Positions 14,301-27,900 of a stretch of DNA of 64,000 bases are shown here, one piece after another. The notes beneath the pieces were generated by a model that searched no databases, was not told the origin of the DNA, and worked only from the letters and a program-made list of their open reading frames with translations. A program made the position numbers and the translations under genes. The DNA comes from Trichoplax sp. H2. Lineage: Eukaryota; Placozoa; Uniplacotomia; Trichoplacea. The number at the start of each line of letters is the position of its first letter. Within the stretch, counting starts at the first letter, position 1. The stretch spans positions 186,001-250,000 of the forward strand of contig NOWV01000059.1 of assembly GCA_003344405.1 (NCBI GenBank), written 5' to 3'.

Positions 14301-17300
14301 TGGCTTTTACATGTTAGAATTTAATGATTTCTTAAAATCTATATTCCACAATTTCAATCTAGAAATTTAGCACGAGAATTGACTGAACGCCAACAAATCC
14401 ATCTTCAGCATCAACAAGAAATGGAAAATGTTATTCGTCAACCTAACCCAAATCCAGACGATAATGATGATGATAATCGTTCTTTAGCTGCTCAATCCAT
14501 TTCATCTATCCATGATAAATATAAAACAATATTCGATCATGATATCAATCAAGGTGTCGAAATGGTAAATTCTTTGAAAGACCGTGAGGACAAATTACAA
14601 GCAACGAAAGAGATAATCATGGAGCGAAACAAGGAGTTAGAAATCCAAATAGAACGCCTACGACAACGCTTGAAGGTTAGTGAAGAATAGCAATGATATT
14701 TTATTGATTGATTTCTACAATCATGATTAATGACCATCAGTTTACAAATATAATATAATGACAAAAACTATGTAAGAACATGATTACTATTATAATGTAC
14801 GCATTTACGACTAATTCGGACGATACTTCATTGCTATGATCATCAATTCACTTAAACATAATATCTAATAACGTAAACTTTTCAAGAATTGCTATTATAA
14901 CATATACAGTAGTCTATTTGATAATATATTTCTCTGATCATCGATTTACTCATATCACTACATCATATCATATCATTATATAATTATAAACATAAGCTAT
15001 ACAAAACTTAGTACGATGAAAGCATATAGAGATTAACGGATACTGGTACTGTATCTCTTAATTTCAGCCTTAATTTCTGCAATTGCTTATTAAGTAATTG
15101 ATTAAACTGTTCTAAGAAATATTAAAATTAAATTTATTTCCTAACTAAAATATTAAAATTACGCAAAAATTAGTATGATGTAAACATATACAAGTGCTAA
15201 TGGATACTATATTTCTTAATTTCAGTCTTAATTTCTATAATTCCTTCTTGATGAATTGATAATTAACCTATTATACAAAGTATGTAAAATTAATGTTACT
15301 TCCTAACTCCAAGGTTATTTTCATATTTCATTTAGGCTACTACGTTTGCCGTTGATGGAACACCAAGTCAAACTAACCTCAACGATATTGAGACACTACC
15401 ATCAGATCAAGAAAATCATGATCAAATAAATGGAGATCATCTTCAATCAAATGGCAATATCTCTAATGGACAATACCGACCTAAGGCAAGTGAAACATCA
15501 CCCATAACTTCATTTACCTTACCGACTAGGTCATTTTCACGGCCAAAGACCAGCGAAATTTCTCCTGTTTCAACATTAACCTCGTCTACAGCACAGTCGT
15601 CATCAAGACCTACTTTCCTATTAAAAAGTCGAGCTGACCCATCAAAAACAAGTGGAATGTCTCCTTTTGCAAACAATTCCGCGTCACCTAATTCATCTCG
15701 TTTCTTACAAGATCGATCTGCACATCAAGGAAGAACTAATGGAGCATCACCGGTTCCTACGTATACTAATTCAATAGCATCACAACAACCTAGAACGAGT
15801 AGTCCATCACCCGTTATGGGATATAGTAATTCTGCATTGGCAACATCGACATCACCACTACGTCTGTTGCGAAATAGATCTGATCAGCAACCTAAAACGA
15901 GTGAAGCTTCACCAAATCCGATGTTAACTCATTCTGCTTTTGCATCATCATCATCTAATCAACCTAGAGAAAGTGATGCATCACCAGTTGCAAGATTCTC
16001 CCATGATGCTTTTGCGTCATCATTGCATCAGCCTAGAGCGAGTGGAGTATCGCCAATTACTACATTGTCTCATTCTGCATTATCGCAACCAGCTATATCA
16101 CAAAGTCGCCTAGATCAACAACCAAGAACAAATGGGGCATCGCCAATCCATACTTATTCTCATTCAGCGATCAGATCATCATCTCCACCATCACATATTT
16201 TACGAAATCGACCAGAAGAAATATCAAGAACTAATGGAACATCACCTATTCCTACTGTAACTCCATCTATCCTACCATCAGCATCATCTCCACCAATTAT
16301 TTTACAAAGTCGAGTTGGCAATCATTTCACTTCGTCGTCAACGCGTGATCGATTGCAACCTACTAAATCTGCACCCGCCACCAATGGGCATCATTACGAT
16401 TATAGACGCTATTCTGAATCAAACTCTTCCAATCACGATCATGTCATGGGTCAGAATGTCTTACAAAGTATGGATAGCAGATCAGAAATGGATTATTTTA
16501 ATCAATATACAGCTGACTATGAAAAAGTTCCACAAAATGGGCTTGCATCATCGGACGAATTAAACAATATCTTGAGTCAGCTAAATTCATTTACTGTAGA
16601 AAGTACAGGTAAATATGAATGCTTTATCCTTCATTACCAGTTTTATTTGATGCTATACAGATCATTTTCATGCTATTTGTAAGATTATAGTCTTATAAAA
16701 CCATGATATTGAAATTGGAAGAAATACAGTGGATTTTTATTTGCTTTACTTCTTACATTATAAATTAGCCAGATTTGGCCGATATATGACTGCTTGTAAC
16801 TATCTCGTTTCTACAAGAGGAGGCACTGCATTATGTGTTACTGTGAATTATTTACTTTGACTTAAACGATAATGTTGATGATATAAGAACGATTATTTTA
16901 GTTGATACATACTGGCCAAATAGATTAATTTGATCGTTACAGTAGCAAACTTTTATCATTAGATAGTAAAAGATTTTTTAGTTAACAATCCATATCAACT
17001 TACAACTTAGAATACAGTCCAACCACGTCAAGATTGCTGTCTACTTATATAAATCTATATAGACCATATCGGCATATGACATAATTTTCTAGCCAAATTG
17101 ATACTGAAAAATTTTGTTTTTTATCCATGATACAAGATGAATTCGATCCTGCTGCCTCACCTGAAAATAGTGCATTAATGTCTTCTATTAATGCAACCGG
17201 TACTGAAATGTCTAAAGTAGTAAGGAAAATATCTGATGCAGGTAAGACTTGGTATGACGGAATTGAAAATTTTATATCTTTGAAATTAAACGACATAGTT

Positions 17301-17860
17301 TCTCTTAACGTCATCCGATCAAGAATCAACTTTTATCTCGTACGGCATAGCATAGAATTAGCCCATAGGATATACTGTATGACTTTACTCTCGTTCAATT
17401 AAAGTTGAACGACTGTACCATTAGAAATTACAAGTATTGACTACAAGTTATTAAAATATACCTATCACCCATAGTTATGATTATGCCTATTCTCATGTGA
17501 GTTATTGTTCAATTTGATATTGGTAATAACAAAACATACTTCTAATTTGTTTCAGTTTATGGTAGAAAATCCCCAACTTATGACAATTTCAGATCCAGTC
17601 AATATGACCTTCAAACTTCACCTCGTTACAAGGTAAATCTTTAAGCTGGCTTTATCTACTAGGCAAACAACATGCAAATGGATACGTTCTTTCGTGTGGT
17701 AACAGTAGACTTTGAAGATTTTGAATTTATCTTCAATATATTGAATTGAATGGCATTTTAGGGCGATAGTCTGAAACAATCCGGACGATATTCGCCAGCC
17801 GTGTATTATACCGATCGCGGAAGTTCTCTACATGCAACTCGCAGTTTACAGTCCAGGTAA
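8340..17860 (+). CDS. DMD: dystrophin-like protein, C-terminal half (WW, EF-hand region, ZZ, coiled coil, Ser/Pro-rich repeat tail); 5' end not found
   Basis: Dystrophin links cortical actin to the membrane dystroglycan complex; the WW-EF-ZZ block is the dystroglycan-binding module. I rebuilt 21 exons with matching phases: 8340-8400, 8732-8793, 9143-9217, 9333-9558, 10074-10159, 10249-10328, 10998-11093, 11464-11575, 11689-11743, 11875-11914, 12077-12148, 12497-12795, 13074-13415, 13515-13646, 13902-13971, 14184-14242, 14363-14675, 15336-16608, 17137-17241, 17556-17632, 17762-17860. Exons 1-2 encode a WW domain (LPDDWERSETDTG, then TQWDHP). Exons 3-8 follow the two EF-hand-like regions (FAAYRTAIKMR; FTQWVLEEPQTIVWL). 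Exons 9-11 encode the ZZ finger (KCGICKKTP; FDICQNCFLSGK). Exon 12 continues in the family pattern (GVKDFARTFRNKVTKRY). Exons 15-17 encode the C-terminal coiled-coil region. The WW domain argues for dystrophin/utrophin rather than dystrobrevin. The rebuilt part is about 1244 codons. Upstream CH and spectrin-repeat exons were not found. The tail beyond the coiled coil is far longer than in vertebrate dystrophin. Confidence 0.93.
11689..12148 (+). other. ZZ-type zinc finger of the dystrophin-like gene, split over three exons
   Basis: Exon 11689-11743 carries the first Cys pair (KCGICKKTP). Exon 11875-11914 is only 40 bases and encodes FKSLKKFNFDICQ. Exon 12077-12148 carries the next Cys and the terminal His pair (NCFLSGK; GKHHK). 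Joining the three in phase gives the C-x2-C ... C-x2-C ... H-x-H pattern of the ZZ fold, which with the EF hands clamps the beta-dystroglycan tail. Confidence 0.92.
15001..15315 (+). repeat. diverged tandem duplication in the intron before the repeat exon
   Basis: Two copies of about 160 bases (about 15001-15163 and 15164-15315) share runs such as caaaa..tta.gta.gatg, ccttaatttct and atttcctaact in the same order. They are clearly diverged, so this is an old local duplication inside the 14676-15335 intron. No coding role is seen. Confidence 0.6.
15336..16608 (+). other. single exon with about ten degenerate SP-repeat units in the dystrophin-like tail
   Basis: This 1273-base exon encodes about 424 residues rich in Ser, Pro, Gln and Thr. 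About ten units of 20-35 residues share a core of the form QPRTSGASP, a short variable run, then a SHSA-like end; for example QPKTSEASPNPMLTHSAFA, QPRASGVSPITTLSHSALS and QPRTNGASPIHTYSHSA. Every unit keeps a Ser-Pro pair. The exon is entered in phase from the coiled-coil exon through a splice donor at 14676, so it belongs to the same protein. The region looks intrinsically disordered and could carry proline-directed phosphorylation sites (inference). I know of no matching repeat in vertebrate dystrophins. Confidence 0.85.
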
Positions 17861-18934
17861 CTCCGATATTCACGTATGTAAATCATCTTTACAACGTTCT
17901 AGAATCATGCATACAATGGTAGATTAATTATTAACTGGAAAAGAAACAATTGAAGAACAAAATTATTTCTGACCATATTTTAACTACTGATCGCTTGTTT
18001 AGTTTATACTAGAACAAAAATTCTCAATCAAGAATTATGTCCGTTGAAGAGCTGCACTAACTTCTACAATATATAGTAACTGTAATAGCGACTGTAGCAT
18101 ATTAAAAGGAAACCATCTTTTCGCAGCAAACGAACACTTGCTAAGTTTGATTCAAGTCGATTCCAGTATTATTCATTTAATTATAATGCGGTCTATCCCA
18201 TTTGTACTCTATAGTAATTCTTGTAGGATCTGTTTATTACAAATATTGAACCTTTTTCAATCTCCGAAATTTTCTCAAATTTTCTTCTCTCAGTGTACCA
18301 TCCGTTAAAATACACCAGAATTGACAAACAGTAATACTAAAATTTTGGTTTCATAATTATATGTCATTTTCTTTATTAATACCATGAAAAATCCCGTTTT
18401 AATTGTGTAATGACAAGGATGTATTATACAATTAAAATTAGCATATTTTTTGTAGGTAACCTTATAGTGTTAAATATAACATTAGCATGTAATCATACGA
18501 TAGTAACTTTGTGTAAAAAACTGGTTGTCTGTTGAAATTATATTAACTAGAGTCAATGATTTCTGTTGATTCCTTTTTAAACAATCAGTTACGACAAGTC
18601 GTTATATCATTACATAAATAAAGACTTTTTGGTAAAAAATTGTTGCGATTCTTCTCCTTATACGCCAGCGATAAATTGTACAAAAGCCATACAAATAATA
18701 ATTTAGAAGCTCTTACGTAGAGTATCTCGGTATCTATCGACATATTCACATGTAGAAAGTTCACTTTAATATCAAAATTATAACACTGTAAAGTTATCTG
18801 AGCCTGTACAGTAAAAAATCTCAGTTTATACAGTATTGTACATGTCCGGTCATGGTAGAACCTACACATTAAAACATTTTTGCACAGATAGCAAGAAATT
18901 CAGCCACTTTGAGCAATTTTAGTTGTTAGTCAAT
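17861..18934. other. convergent intergenic region between the dystrophin-like gene and MDN1
   Basis: It separates the dystrophin-like stop (TAA at 17858-17860) from the MDN1 stop (18935-18937, minus strand). AATAAA-type hexamers occur on both strands (plus near 18617-18622; minus near 18372-18377), compatible with 3' ends from both genes. I see no additional gene. Confidence 0.55.
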
Positions 18935-21900
18935 TTAATTACTAGAATTTATCATTTCAAACCACTGTCTTAGAGCGCTTGCCAAGACCTGAGGCAACGA
19001 ATTAATGTCTCTTAGAACAATGTAATATGGGAAAGGAAATTCATCCATATAAGTTTTAAAACGTTCAATCTAAGGAAAAAAATTATTACATTAATCACAT
19101 GCAATTAGTATAGAATTTTATAATAACAACATTTACCTGGCCTAAAGCATTAAATACCGGCATCCGAATGTCAATAATTGAATCCTGTTTACATGCATAT
19201 AGGAAAGTACACAAGAGATATGGTATTAATAATGGATAACAGTGTCTAAAAGGTTTCAAACTTTTAAGTTCATCATCACACACCTTAGTTTTAGGGTTAT
19301 CCAAGATCACGAAAACAATAAAAGTGCCAGCTTCAATGGCTGCACGGACTGATTTTAAGACAATCTAAAAAAAGACCAGATAGTGTCCAGTGATAAGTTC
19401 AAGTGTACGTATTACCACTTTATCGATAATATTTTACCAACCTCAGTTCCTTCAACAAAAAGCCCTCGACCATCTGAGATAATTATCAATAGCTGATTGA
19501 TATCAACTTGATTAGTTGCTGTCATATATCTTTTGGTAGTCTTTCCGGATGTTAATATTGCTGCACTACTTTGCAACAGCTGTAAAAAAGAATTAATAAT
19601 AACATAAATTCTAGGAGTTTGGTGTCATGTTATCAAATTTAACAGAGTCTTTTTTATACGAATGATTTACCTGCGAGATTCGAGTCTTCTTTTGACTAAA
19701 GCTGAACTGTTTTATGATTTTCCCTCCAATTTCATCATTAAATGGTTGATGAAATGGATGTAAGAGTTTCACCTCTTCGCCAAAGTTCATAATAGCTAAC
19801 TCTCCTGCTTCCAACCATACTAAAGCGTTACTAATAACCGATAAAGACTCAAATGCAAGTTGTTTTGAGTGATTGTCATTCATACTAGATGAATCGTCTA
19901 TGGCTAAAACAATCTGGTACTGTCGCTTGCTTTTCTTCGATCTACGGAGCCAAATCTTATCCTTTCGATAATTGCTAGCTATATAGGGTATCACTTTTCG
20001 AATATTTAATCGTTTACCTGTACGGTAATCTCCCTTCAATTTATTAGCTAGCGTAGGTTCCAATACAAGCCGAAGCTGTTCGCATAATTCTCGGGATAAA
20101 GGAGCTGTTAATTGGCAGTAATGCTGCCACATTTGCTGTGCACTGATATCATCCTCAGCTTCACTATCACCAGTTGGTAAAAATAGCCCTTGTAATTGCT
20201 GCTCAAGTTGGTGTCGAATATCTTCAAACGTTTCAAAATCCATTCTTAAAGCTGCCTCTGTTGAGTCCTGGAGGCGACTTAATGACGTCATGTGGTATGA
20301 GTTTTGAGCCTTATTGCAGATTTCTATCTCTTCCATTGGGTTGCCACTAGAATTTTCTTGCTCAGATTGCTGTTGCTCAGTTTTCGGTAAATCTTTTAAT
20401 TCACCTCTTTGTGATTTCGCGTCTACATTCTGCACCTTGCTAGTAGTATCTTGAACTTCAGTATCCATAGCTTCAACTAAATTTTGATTTTCTGCTAGAT
20501 CTTCTTCAAAATTAGCTTGATCATAATTATCCTGATTTTGCGTCAACTGTTCCGATGTTGCAGCATCTATGGCTGTATCTTTACTGCTACTTTCTTCGTC
20601 TGGTCGCAAGTGTTGAAAATAATTGCTATTTCGCCCTTCGTTATCGACAGGTTTTTCAGATTCAACCGCAGAACTATTTACTGCTTTGCGTCGCTTAAAC
20701 GGCATCTCGTTATCTTGTGCCAATTTTCGTTGTAAATTAGATTCACGGAGTTCATTGAAAGGGCGTTTTTCAGTTTTAATTTCATCTTCTACATGTTCCA
20801 CAAAGTTCGATTGACCTGAATGGCCATATTTAGCATTTCCACTGGCTAAACCATCATTAATATCAGCTGTATCATCATTAGTATTTGGGGTATTATTCTC
20901 TATATTTTGCGCAGCATTGACAGACCTTTCCTCAGTAGAATACTGATTGTCGGCGCAAAATACGTTAGTTGTATTCATTCTAGAGTTAGATTCCTGTGTT
21001 TCATCATCGTTTATTTGTGATTCTTCTGGCAACATATCAGATAATTGTTCATAATCCTTTCCATTGTCGTCATCAGTTGCAGTTTTATCCTTTATATCTT
21101 CGTCATCGTCGCCACTGCCATTGCTGCTTTCATTTTCCGTACCACTTTCCCCTAAGTCATCTTCCATTTTATCGCTATTCGAACTTCTAATATCATCATC
21201 TAATGAAAGCTCATCTGGAATTTCGAATTCAGAACTGTCTTTCACGTCATCACGTATATGATCCTGATCATGATCTGCCTTTTCATTTTCATCAGCATTT
21301 GGAGATGGAGGTGAACCAGAGTTGTTTTCTGAGCCAGATTCATCATCTTCATTATCGGCTGCATTATCTAACTCCTCGCCCGACTTTCCATCATTCGCTT
21401 CTCGGTTTTCTTTGGCAACAATTTCAACATCTTCTTGAGCTCCAGACCCTCCGTATTGATCGGACTCTTTAATCTCTTCTCCTTCATCATCGCTATCACT
21501 TCCCCATAACTTTTCATCAAGAATCTCTTCATTATCATTATCATCAACTTCTCCCATTTGCTTATCAAGTTCATTTTCATCAACATCTGATTCACTTTCA
21601 TTTTCACTATCGTCATTTTCCTGTCTAGCTGCATCTTGCATATGACCGTCAAAATCCTCAGACATTTCTATGGCATTATCTTCTGCTTTTAGATCCTTTT
21701 GTTCGTCGTTTTTTGATTGTTGACTCTCGCCATCTTGCTTTGCATCTAATAACTATGATAAATTATGCTGTCATATTTTTCTTATTAAATTTATGAAATG
21801 GTATTTATTATACCTTTTATGCTGTACAGTAAATATTACCTGATCCTCATTCTCAATCATATCCGATACGTCTTTACTACCTTCACCTTCACCTACACCA

Positions 21901-24900
21901 CCGCTTTCTTGATCTACGAATTCAGTTAAACTATCTCCACCCACTTTACTATCAGATTCCTGTGGTTGACAAAATCCCTACAAATAGATAGGAATTTGAT
22001 TTATCAAATACAAAAGTCTTTCCGTAAATTCATTATTTGATATGTAAATACCTTTGCCATAAGCTCGACGAAAGTATTCATAAGTATGTGTGATAATTTG
22101 CAAGATGTCCGATGCAATAATAAGTATTGATGGAAATAGAATTCGACCAGTAAAACGTAATTAAAAATCAGCGGTTTAATAGTCATCATTACATTACAAC
22201 AGCATATTAATAATTTTTGGCCAGGAGCGTCATAAAACTCGTCATGTAATTGTGATAATAACCTTATGCTGCTATTGTAGCTCTTAATAATCTTTGGTAT
22301 GCGCAATTTATCTAAGATATCCAGTACGTTACTCTCCGTAGCAGACAATAGTTCCGGTTGCATTTTCTCGAATTCTCCGTCATCTTCATCTTGCGAAGCT
22401 GCTTTAGATTTAACCTGCTCTCCGATGCCTTGGATGTCAGTAGATTGCAACAATATTTGAGCAACATAAAGCGTATGTGTGATTGCGGCATTAACTTCTC
22501 GTAAATAATTCTGCATTAAATCGCTATTGATTAAAGCTGTTTCCGCACTAATGTTGATTTGCCAAGTATAAAACTCGTGACATGTTTGAGCAATATCTAG
22601 CTTTAACTGAATAAATGGTTCGATACATTTCGATGGTTGGTAAATCCAATCTTGTTCTGCTTTAAAAGCTTCCTCTAAGTCACTTATAATTTCACTTGCA
22701 ATTTGTAACTTTTCACAAAGCCTCGCTACACTATCAATTTGCAACCACGATACATAATCATTGTATGAGTGATCATCTATTCTACCGCTATTAGTAGAGA
22801 CAGCAACGCTTATCAAATCATTTCTTGCAATATTGATCTTTTGGATAAAAGCTATTACTTGCACATCACCTGCGATTGCTTTACTTACATTAGGCAAATA
22901 GTTTATTTGCCATGGCGTTGGTAATGGTTCAAGTCGGGTTGTCGGACAGCATTCAAGAAGTAGTCGCATTTCTAGTAAACCCTTTAAAGTATTTCTGGTT
23001 AATCTTTTAATACGGTTAATCCATGTTATGCTTTGCGTCTGAGGAGGCAAATCGGATGGTTCTATTCCTTCAGTAATCTTATGCCTCGGCTTAATTCTAG
23101 CAATACGTTCTCTAATGACATTTAGTTCGTATAATTCGTCAGCTAGCAATGATACCTTACCCTTTTGTACGATGATTTTACGAAGGATCTCTGATCCGAA
23201 TCCATGACATCTTTCTACGTCATTATAGGTTAAATCTTCAGAAGGGGAATTTAGAGCAGTTATTAAAGCAAAATAGTGAGAGCAGCTTTTATAGAAATAT
23301 GATTCGCATTTATTCCAAATAGTGGTGAAGGCAGCCGCTGCTTCTTTACTGGATATAGTATTCCAGTGCTTAATAGTGTACTCGTCGATTGGTTTACACA
23401 AAAATATTTTTTCTTGGATTCCATCTTTATCATATCGCAAACCTTTACGATAGGACATACCAATAGACTTTAGGCTCAAGAAAAGCATGGCCAAAGAACG
23501 GCGTTTACGTAACCCTAACAGCTTTACATCAGCTAATTTTTTAGTATCTAATCGTGCTGTATCATCTTGCAGTTCTTTTATAGTTTCAATGATAACTTCA
23601 CAAAAACCGTTTAATTTTAAAACAAGAGATGAATAGTTTCTCGTTCCAGTTACAGTATCAGAAATTGCACGAAATTTACTAGTCATTGACGATATTCGTG
23701 ATAACACATTGGTTTGTGCTGTAGCGGCATCGTTAGTAAAAACATTTTGAACTAAAGTGCTCTCAAAAAAAGTTGCCAAATCCACCTTACGTTCATTCTC
23801 TTTCAAGTCTCCGTCAGTTGAAGGTTGAAATTCGGCTCCACTGGAGAAAATTGAAATCTCTAAAGGTGGGCTTACATGAAATGATTGAGAGGTAAACACT
23901 AATAGAGGCCCAACCGGTTCCGATAAACATTGTCGAAATCTTTTAATATATTTATGTAACGTACGATGTGTGCGTGATATTCCTTCCTTTAGTGACCAAT
24001 AGTTATAATCATTCCATTTCGATATTTTAACGAAATCTTGTAGCTCCTTATCAATTGGTGAACGCATTGATTTCACCTTATCTTCAACAAGACGCAGAAA
24101 TTGAAAATAATATTGATATATGTTACCCAGAATACTCTGTAAGTGTTCTATATTGGTGCTAAAAATATTAGTACTGTTTCTGAACGCTGAGTGCTTTTCG
24201 TAAGTTAATTGACAATAAAATGAACGTAATAAATCTAACCGAGCCGTGAATTCCCCTAAATTACTGTTCTCAACGAATTGGCTTAATGTCTTGACAATTT
24301 CAGAACAACTTAGCTTGTTGCTCTCATTATCTGATTTAATAAATTGAATATATAATTCATAGATATGAAACCACCATCGGTTTGCACTACTCTTAAAATT
24401 ATGATGAACTAAATCTAATAACTTAGACCAAGATTTTAATTCTATACTTCTCCATCGAATAATTAACTTTGTAACCTCATCCAAGTGGCAACGAATTGAA
24501 ACTGCTTTACTAGCATAACTCTCCCAATCCTGTGCTTTCTTCAAGATAAATTCTAATCCAGTTAGATATTTCATTAACGGACTACTACTTGAAAATGATA
24601 GTACACGTCGAATGGATGTTTGTAATTCATGTAGTACGGGATGATCGGGCCATTCAATAAGTATTTCATCTAAACGGCACATTAAACTTTTCATAACCGC
24701 CGGTAACTCTTGAGCTTCACCAATGTTAGGGTCCTGGTAGAAGTCGTAAATGTAGTCGCGATATCCTGGTAAGAAAATTGTATCTTTATCCGCTAAATCG
24801 ACATCTGTGTCTGTTACCTCATCCAGTAAAAACTTACTCATCAGGATATGAGAACGAATGCAAGATGAATCCAGATCAGCATTAACAGCAAATTTTAATA

Positions 24901-27900
24901 ATTTTTTGATTGAACTAGCCAGCACATATTTACGTTGAAATAATGTTTTATAAACTTTATCTGAATATTTGAGTATGTTATGATCACTTATCTTCTCCAA
25001 TGTTGATAAAATACCGAAAACTACTCCGTGTAGGCTCGTTAACTCTTGAATATCAACGTCTTGAAAGTCAAATTTTGATAGCGTACTTTCCTTCGTCATC
25101 GTACTGTCTTGAGTCTCCTCAAATTCATTATTGTATGTAGGAAATAGTAGTCTAATTTCCTCATTGTCATGAATCTCTTCATCTTCCGTTATATGCTCTT
25201 GAATTTTATATTTAAACATACTACGTTGCTGATCTTCCTTTAATTCTTTTTTCATCTGATGGTCTTTCCACATTACGTAATAACACTCAAAAATTGAAAG
25301 TACCGGTCCAAAATCGACATCTGCGATACAATAGCTTTGTTCGATGACAGTACTATAAGCTAACAGTAGTAAAATATTTGATAGCTGCGCTTTCAGCTCA
25401 TTACTTTTACGTGGAGTACTTGTTCCGACGATACTTTTAAAAACAGAGTTTACGTTTGAATCTAGTAAGTATGTAATTGTTCGAGCGTTATCATCAGCTG
25501 GGTAAACAATTAATGTTCGTATAATGCTATCGCTAATTAATTTTAAATCCCAGAAATTAGAATTGTCCTGATTATCTGATTTAAAGAATTGGGATACTTG
25601 ATGAATGTTCATTGTCGGTGATGCTGAAAGTCGCATTCCAAAACGCATAAATGACAATGCTATAGAAAACGGCATATGAATATCAACATAAGCAGGATAA
25701 TTTGCCTGTATATTATTTATAACCCCTAACATAGATCTTTGCCATGCAATTTCCTTGGCCAACGACGTTTCATCACGTTCAGAAGGTATTCCTTTGCAGT
25801 TCTCTACATTTAAACTTTGTAACAGCTGAACAATATTAGCAGGTAACGTTAAGCTTTGTCGAATATTGTTAATATCTAATATTAACTTATCATATTGAGG
25901 TGAAGATGGCCTAAAAGCAGTTTTATTTTCCAATTTCTTGATAGATTCTTGCAAAAAACAACGCCTTTTTATCACATTTTCTTCATGAGGTGACACATAA
26001 TATGGTATCTCAGTACAACTTGGTTCATTATCACTAGTGTAAGGAAATCCGGCCAATAAATTATATGCTTGTAGTCTTACTTTGATTTCAGACTTAGTTT
26101 CTTCTAATTCTTCTTTAAGAAAATTTAACTTTGTTGCACGTTTGATTAATGGATCAACAGGATCTGTAGGTGCTGCAAAGATTGATAATAATAATCCAAG
26201 TTTGACCCACGCTGAGCCCAAATAGAACAGCATACAACGGTCAGATTTAATCTCTCTATCATCGCTAAGATAACTCTCCATTGCTAAGCGTAAATCTTCC
26301 AGTAACCCTAGTACTAAATTCTTCACCAACTGGAGGCTACTGCGGTATGCCATATCTGAAGAATTTTCTATTTCAGTATCAGCAATTGCAGCACTCAATA
26401 TCTCCAAAAATTTGATGTCTTGGACCTTCCGTATTGACAAGCAATCAGTAATAAAGCTATTACACAGATCACCTAGTCTTGGCATTTCAGTGGCAAAAAT
26501 TGTTCGATAAGCTAACAATACTCTAGATGTCATGAAACATATAGTATTATAATTTGTACTCCATATATTGTTATAACTGTGACAGATTTGTGAGAAATTG
26601 CACCAAAGAAATGAAGCTATAGTATTTAATTGCTTAATTTTTTCCTTCAATTGACCAATCTGGGCTAGATTGTAATATTTATTACCGATTGCAGTTTCCT
26701 GTGAGATTAATCCAAACATACTATCAGTGATAATGTTGCCGTAAAATAATTCACACGGTCCTCCCAAGTCATTCTTTATATCATTTTCAGTTAAAGATAA
26801 GAGGCTTTGCCATCTAAAGACACCCTCACTACCACTGAAGTCCCAATATGAGTTCATAGTATCAAATAATAATTGTTGCGTAGTTACCTCCAATAGGTCA
26901 ATCTTATCCTCACATTCAAATTCATTCATTATACGTCGGAACGGAGAGAAGTACTTGGGTGATTGCATAGTATACCGTAAACCGAATTCTACATGTTGAC
27001 GTAATTCCTTAAAAATACCATGCCAGTTAACATCTTGTCTATTTATGTCATAAAGCCAGGCTATCAAAGTATTTTGGAGAAGCTGTCGGTGAGTAATGAT
27101 ACTTTTTTCAAACACAGGTCCAAAGTAGTTAATTGTACTTGAAAGGTCTATTAAATTCATTTCTAATTCATTCGATTCGTCAATCGTAGTACCGAAAGAT
27201 TGGAGAGAATTACCAATTTTATCATTTTGTAATGTTTCTTCCACTTTATTGATAGCTGATAATATATTAAGATTATCAACCAAACAGTCACTAATGTTTT
27301 CTTTCTTAACGAACATCACTGACGCAGCAATATTTAATATCAGTTGCCGAAAATAATAGTCGGATCGCAAATTAAATTGTAACGCCAGCAATCTCATCAT
27401 TTTCAATGAATCTACAGGAATATCATAACGATAAATTTTTAAGGTTCTATCAATATGAACTATTTTCATATTTAATTCTAGATGCTTCTGACTTTTATAA
27501 GCCATTGGTTTATGAAAGATTTTCAGACCGGCAGTTTTGAATAATTTCGTAGTGCTGTAATCAAGGTAACTGTTCAATTTCTCTACTACAACTTGTAATT
27601 CACCTTCGATCGTTGCATTATAAGTAAAGGAAAGCTTGTTTAAACACTTAGACTTGAACCATTTCCATAACAACGATAAAGTTTGAATCTTGAACTTTTC
27701 AAGGGGCAAATTACACTCCTGATATAATCTAGCTCGCCAATTTAGGCAATCTAACAGTTCTTCTGCAGCATTATCTGAAATAGTCCAGGACTCATTACAA
27801 ATTGTATTAAGAAAGCATTTATCGAAATTTCGAAACAAAGGTTCTATATGAGCAATTACTGGATGAGGCAAATCGATTATTGATATTTTCCCCTCCTTTG

